Shown: one piece after another, positions 4,587 through 6,183 of the stretch
Numbering within the stretch: the first letter of the stretch is position 1
How the letters are laid out: every line of letters starts with the position of its first letter
Source of the DNA: Frankiales bacterium
GTDB taxonomy: Bacteria; Actinomycetota; Actinomycetes; Mycobacteriales; SCTD01
Assembly: GCA_025464915.1 (NCBI GenBank)
Contig: JAODNF010000061.1
Location: forward strand, 1-6,183
Direction: 5' to 3'
DNA length: 6,183 bases
The notes under the pieces: generated by a model
The model's input: only the letters and a program-made list of their open reading frames with translations
The model's database searches: none
What the model was told of the DNA's origin: nothing
Made by a program: the position numbers and the translations under genes

Positions 4587-6183
4587 CCCGCCGGCCCGTC
4601 CCGGCCGCAGCACCGAGCAGCAGGACCGCGAGCGCGAGCACCGGTGTCGAGGCTCCCGTGGAGGCGAGCCCGCCAGCCCCAGCGGCGGGCCGCCGCGAGG
4701 GCGGGGGCGTCGAGCCCGCCGCCGCACCTGCGACGGACGCCGCCGTAGGCAGCGGGAGACGGAAGTCACCGGCGGTGCCGAGCCGAGCCTGCGCCGACGC
4801 GCAGCCGACACCTCGGGCGACCGTCGTGCCACTGGTCAGGCCGCGCGAGGACGTCCCGACGGCGAGCCGGTAGCAGCCAGGCGTGATGCGCCACGCGCCG
4901 CCGGACCAGCTCGCGAACGACCGGTCGTTGAGCGGGAACGACACCCGGACGGCCTTGCCGGCCGGGACCGTGACCGAGGCGTACCCGACGAGCTGGCGGA
5001 CCGGCTGGGGGAGCGCGGCCGTGGCCGGCTTGCTGATGTAGAGCTGGGGGACCGCGACGCCCGCGCGCTTGCCTGCGTTGGTGACGGTCATGCTCGCGAC
5101 GGCCACCTGGTCCGGGCCCTTGGCTGCGCGCACGGAGAGCGGGCCGTAGGTGAAGGACGTGTACGAGAGGCCGGCCCCGAACGGGAACGCCGGCGTCAGC
5201 CCTTTCGCGTCGTACCAGCGATACCCGACGAGCAGCCCCTCGCTGTAGGTCTCCTCCTCCGCGACACCGGGGTACTGGCGCATGCTGCCGGCGGTCGGCA
5301 GCTGGCTCGCCGTGTCGGGGAACGTCGCCGGCAGCCGGCCTCCGGGGTCGACGTCGCCGAAGAGCACCCGCGCCAGCGCCGTACCGCCCTGCTGCCCCGG
5401 GTACCACGCCTCGACGATGCCGGGCACGTTCTCGCGCCACGGCGTCAGGACCGGCCCGCCGGTCTCGAGGACGACGACGGTCTTGTGCTGCGCGGCCGAG
5501 ACGGAACGGATCAGCCCGTCCTCGTCGAGGCCGTTGAGCGGGCACGTGACCTGGCCGCACGTCTTGCCCTGCAGGACCAGGAGCGCCTCGCTGTCGGCGA
5601 GGTCGTTGGTGCAGTTGAGCCCGATGCAGTCCTTGTCCTGGCCCTCTGTCTGCACGTCGCCGACGACCACGACGGCGACGTCCGCCGCGGCGGCGAGGGC
5701 CGCGGCCGCGGCCTGGTTCGAGCCGTCGGAGTAGGTGACGGTCACGCCCTTGCCGGCGCGCTGGGTGATGCCTTGCAGGGCGGTCACGACGGAACGAGCG
5801 GTCACGGTGCCGGACCCGCCGCCGGTGACGAAGGTGTTGGCGTAGGGGCCGATGACGGCGATCTTCTTGATCCCGGGCTTCAGGGGCAGGATGCCGCGGT
5901 TCTTGAGCAGGGTGATCGCGCGCTCCTCGATGCCCTCGGCCGTCCGCTCGTGCGCCGCGACGTCGATCGCCGACTCGTCGATCGCGTACCCGTGCCGGTC
6001 GAAGTACCCGTAGGCGAACAGCGTCCTCAGGATGCGCCGCACGTGCCCGTCGAGGGTCGCGCGGCTGACCAGGCCGGTGGCGAGCGACGCCGAGATGAGA
6101 GCGGGCTGGTAGGACTGGTCGACCTCGCCGTTGTTCGGCACGAAGTCGAGCCCGTTGTTCATGTTGCCCGGGGTGTCCTTGGC
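4570..6183 (-). CDS. Glycoside hydrolase family 3 enzyme (beta-glucosidase-like), sortase-anchored, 5' partial
   Basis: The window holds the last 537 residues; the frame is open through 6183, so the 5' end is outside. The piece begins at the end of the GH3 barrel (GLDFVP, then SRATLDGHVRRILRTLFAYG). The C-terminal domain follows with KNRGILPL (about 5880-5910), AVIGPYAN, GGGSGTV, ETGGPVLTPW, AWYPGQQGG (about 5380-5410), GGRLPATFP and FPFGAGLSYTSFTY. A fibronectin-III-like domain (about 4850-5115) comes next, with VTNAGKRAGVAVPQLYI and a likely Cys pair (PGCY and GVGC). A Pro/Ala/Gly-rich linker and an LASTG sorting signal end the protein. GH3 enzymes release terminal beta-linked sugars with retention; the substrate cannot be read here. 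The nucleophile Asp (SDW region) and signal peptide would lie upstream of the window. An unusual four-Cys insertion lies at 5542-5628. The ATG at 6162 is internal, not the start. Confidence 0.95.
   Translation of the reverse strand, partial: AKDTPGNMNNGLDFVPNNGEVDQSYQPALISASLATGLVSRATLDGHVRRILRTLFAYGYFDRHGYAIDESAIDVAAHERTAEGIEERAITLLKNRGILPLKPGIKKIAVIGPYANTFVTGGGSGTVTARSVVTALQGITQRAGKGVTVTYSDGSNQAAAAALAAAADVAVVVVGDVQTEGQDKDCIGLNCTNDLADSEALLVLQGKTCGQVTCPLNGLDEDGLIRSVSAAQHKTVVVLETGGPVLTPWRENVPGIVEAWYPGQQGGTALARVLFGDVDPGGRLPATFPDTASQLPTAGSMRQYPGVAEEETYSEGLLVGYRWYDAKGLTPAFPFGAGLSYTSFTYGPLSVRAAKGPDQVAVASMTVTNAGKRAGVAVPQLYISKPATAALPQPVRQLVGYASVTVPAGKAVRVSFPLNDRSFASWSGGAWRITPGCYRLAVGTSSRGLTSGTTVARGVGCASAQARLGTAGDFRLPLPTAASVAGAAAGSTPPPSRRPAAGAGGLASTGASTPVLALAVLLLGAAAGTGRRVRRSR
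4573..4668 (-). other. LAxTG cell-wall sorting signal of the GH3 enzyme
   Basis: The last 32 codons encode LASTG (4668-4654), a hydrophobic stretch (PVLALAVLLLGAAAG) and a basic tail RRVRRSR before the stop. This is the standard three-part sortase signal; LAxTG rather than LPxTG is the form associated with class E sortases of high-G+C actinobacteria. It is preceded by a Pro/Ala/Gly-rich linker (about 4669-4760) of the kind that spans the wall. The enzyme is therefore predicted to be covalently attached to peptidoglycan. No sortase gene is in the window. Confidence 0.8.

Noticed and set aside
4766..5560. A 264-codon minus-strand frame overlapping the GH3 gene
   Set aside because: It is a shadow of the GH3 frame, rich in Arg/Ala/Gly/Pro, with no recognisable motifs.

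Overview
The window is high-G+C DNA with strong G/C preference at third codon positions, GTG starts and GTGA-type stop/start overlaps. A bifunctional RNase H/CobC-type phosphatase, a DUF664/DinB-type mycothiol-transferase-like protein and an LAxTG wall-sorting signal all point to an actinobacterium (Actinomycetota). I cannot name the genus.

Left part (1-1976, plus strand): the 3' end of a Nif3-like metal-binding protein gene, a coiled-coil/zinc-ribbon protein gene and a bifunctional RNase HI/histidine phosphatase gene. Both junctions overlap by four bases, so this looks like one translationally coupled operon. The same order occurs in mycobacteria (the Rv2230c-Rv2229c-Rv2228c block). It is ordinary core content apart from one altered zinc ligand in the zinc ribbon.

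Middle part (2055-4270, minus strand, read right to left): a DinB/DUF664 protein, then an ArsB-like (ion transporter superfamily) permease that looks short at its N-terminus, then a three-helix membrane protein of unknown function only 23 bases behind it. The 78-base gap to the left operon is a convergent intergenic region.

Scar (about 4296-4586): two gene tails without heads lie back to back. One is a minus-strand C-terminal fragment I cannot identify. The other is a plus-strand C-terminal fragment of an alpha/beta hydrolase. The simplest reading is a deletion that removed the 5' parts of two divergent genes. The DinB gene sits 25 bases after the minus-strand tail, so it may once have been the downstream gene of that operon.

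Right part (4570-6183, minus strand): the C-terminal 537 residues of a glycoside hydrolase family 3 enzyme, with the GH3 C-terminal domain, a fibronectin-III-like domain, a Pro/Ala/Gly-rich linker and an LASTG wall-sorting signal. It is predicted to be an exported, sortase-anchored glycosidase. Its 5' end, with the catalytic nucleophile region and signal peptide, lies outside the window.

I found no RNA genes, CRISPR arrays, insertion sequences or phage genes, and nothing that convincingly forms a new multi-gene system. The most unusual points are the double-tail scar, the Cys-rich insertion and sorting signal of the GH3 enzyme, the altered zinc ribbon, and a hairpin covering the DinB ribosome binding site.
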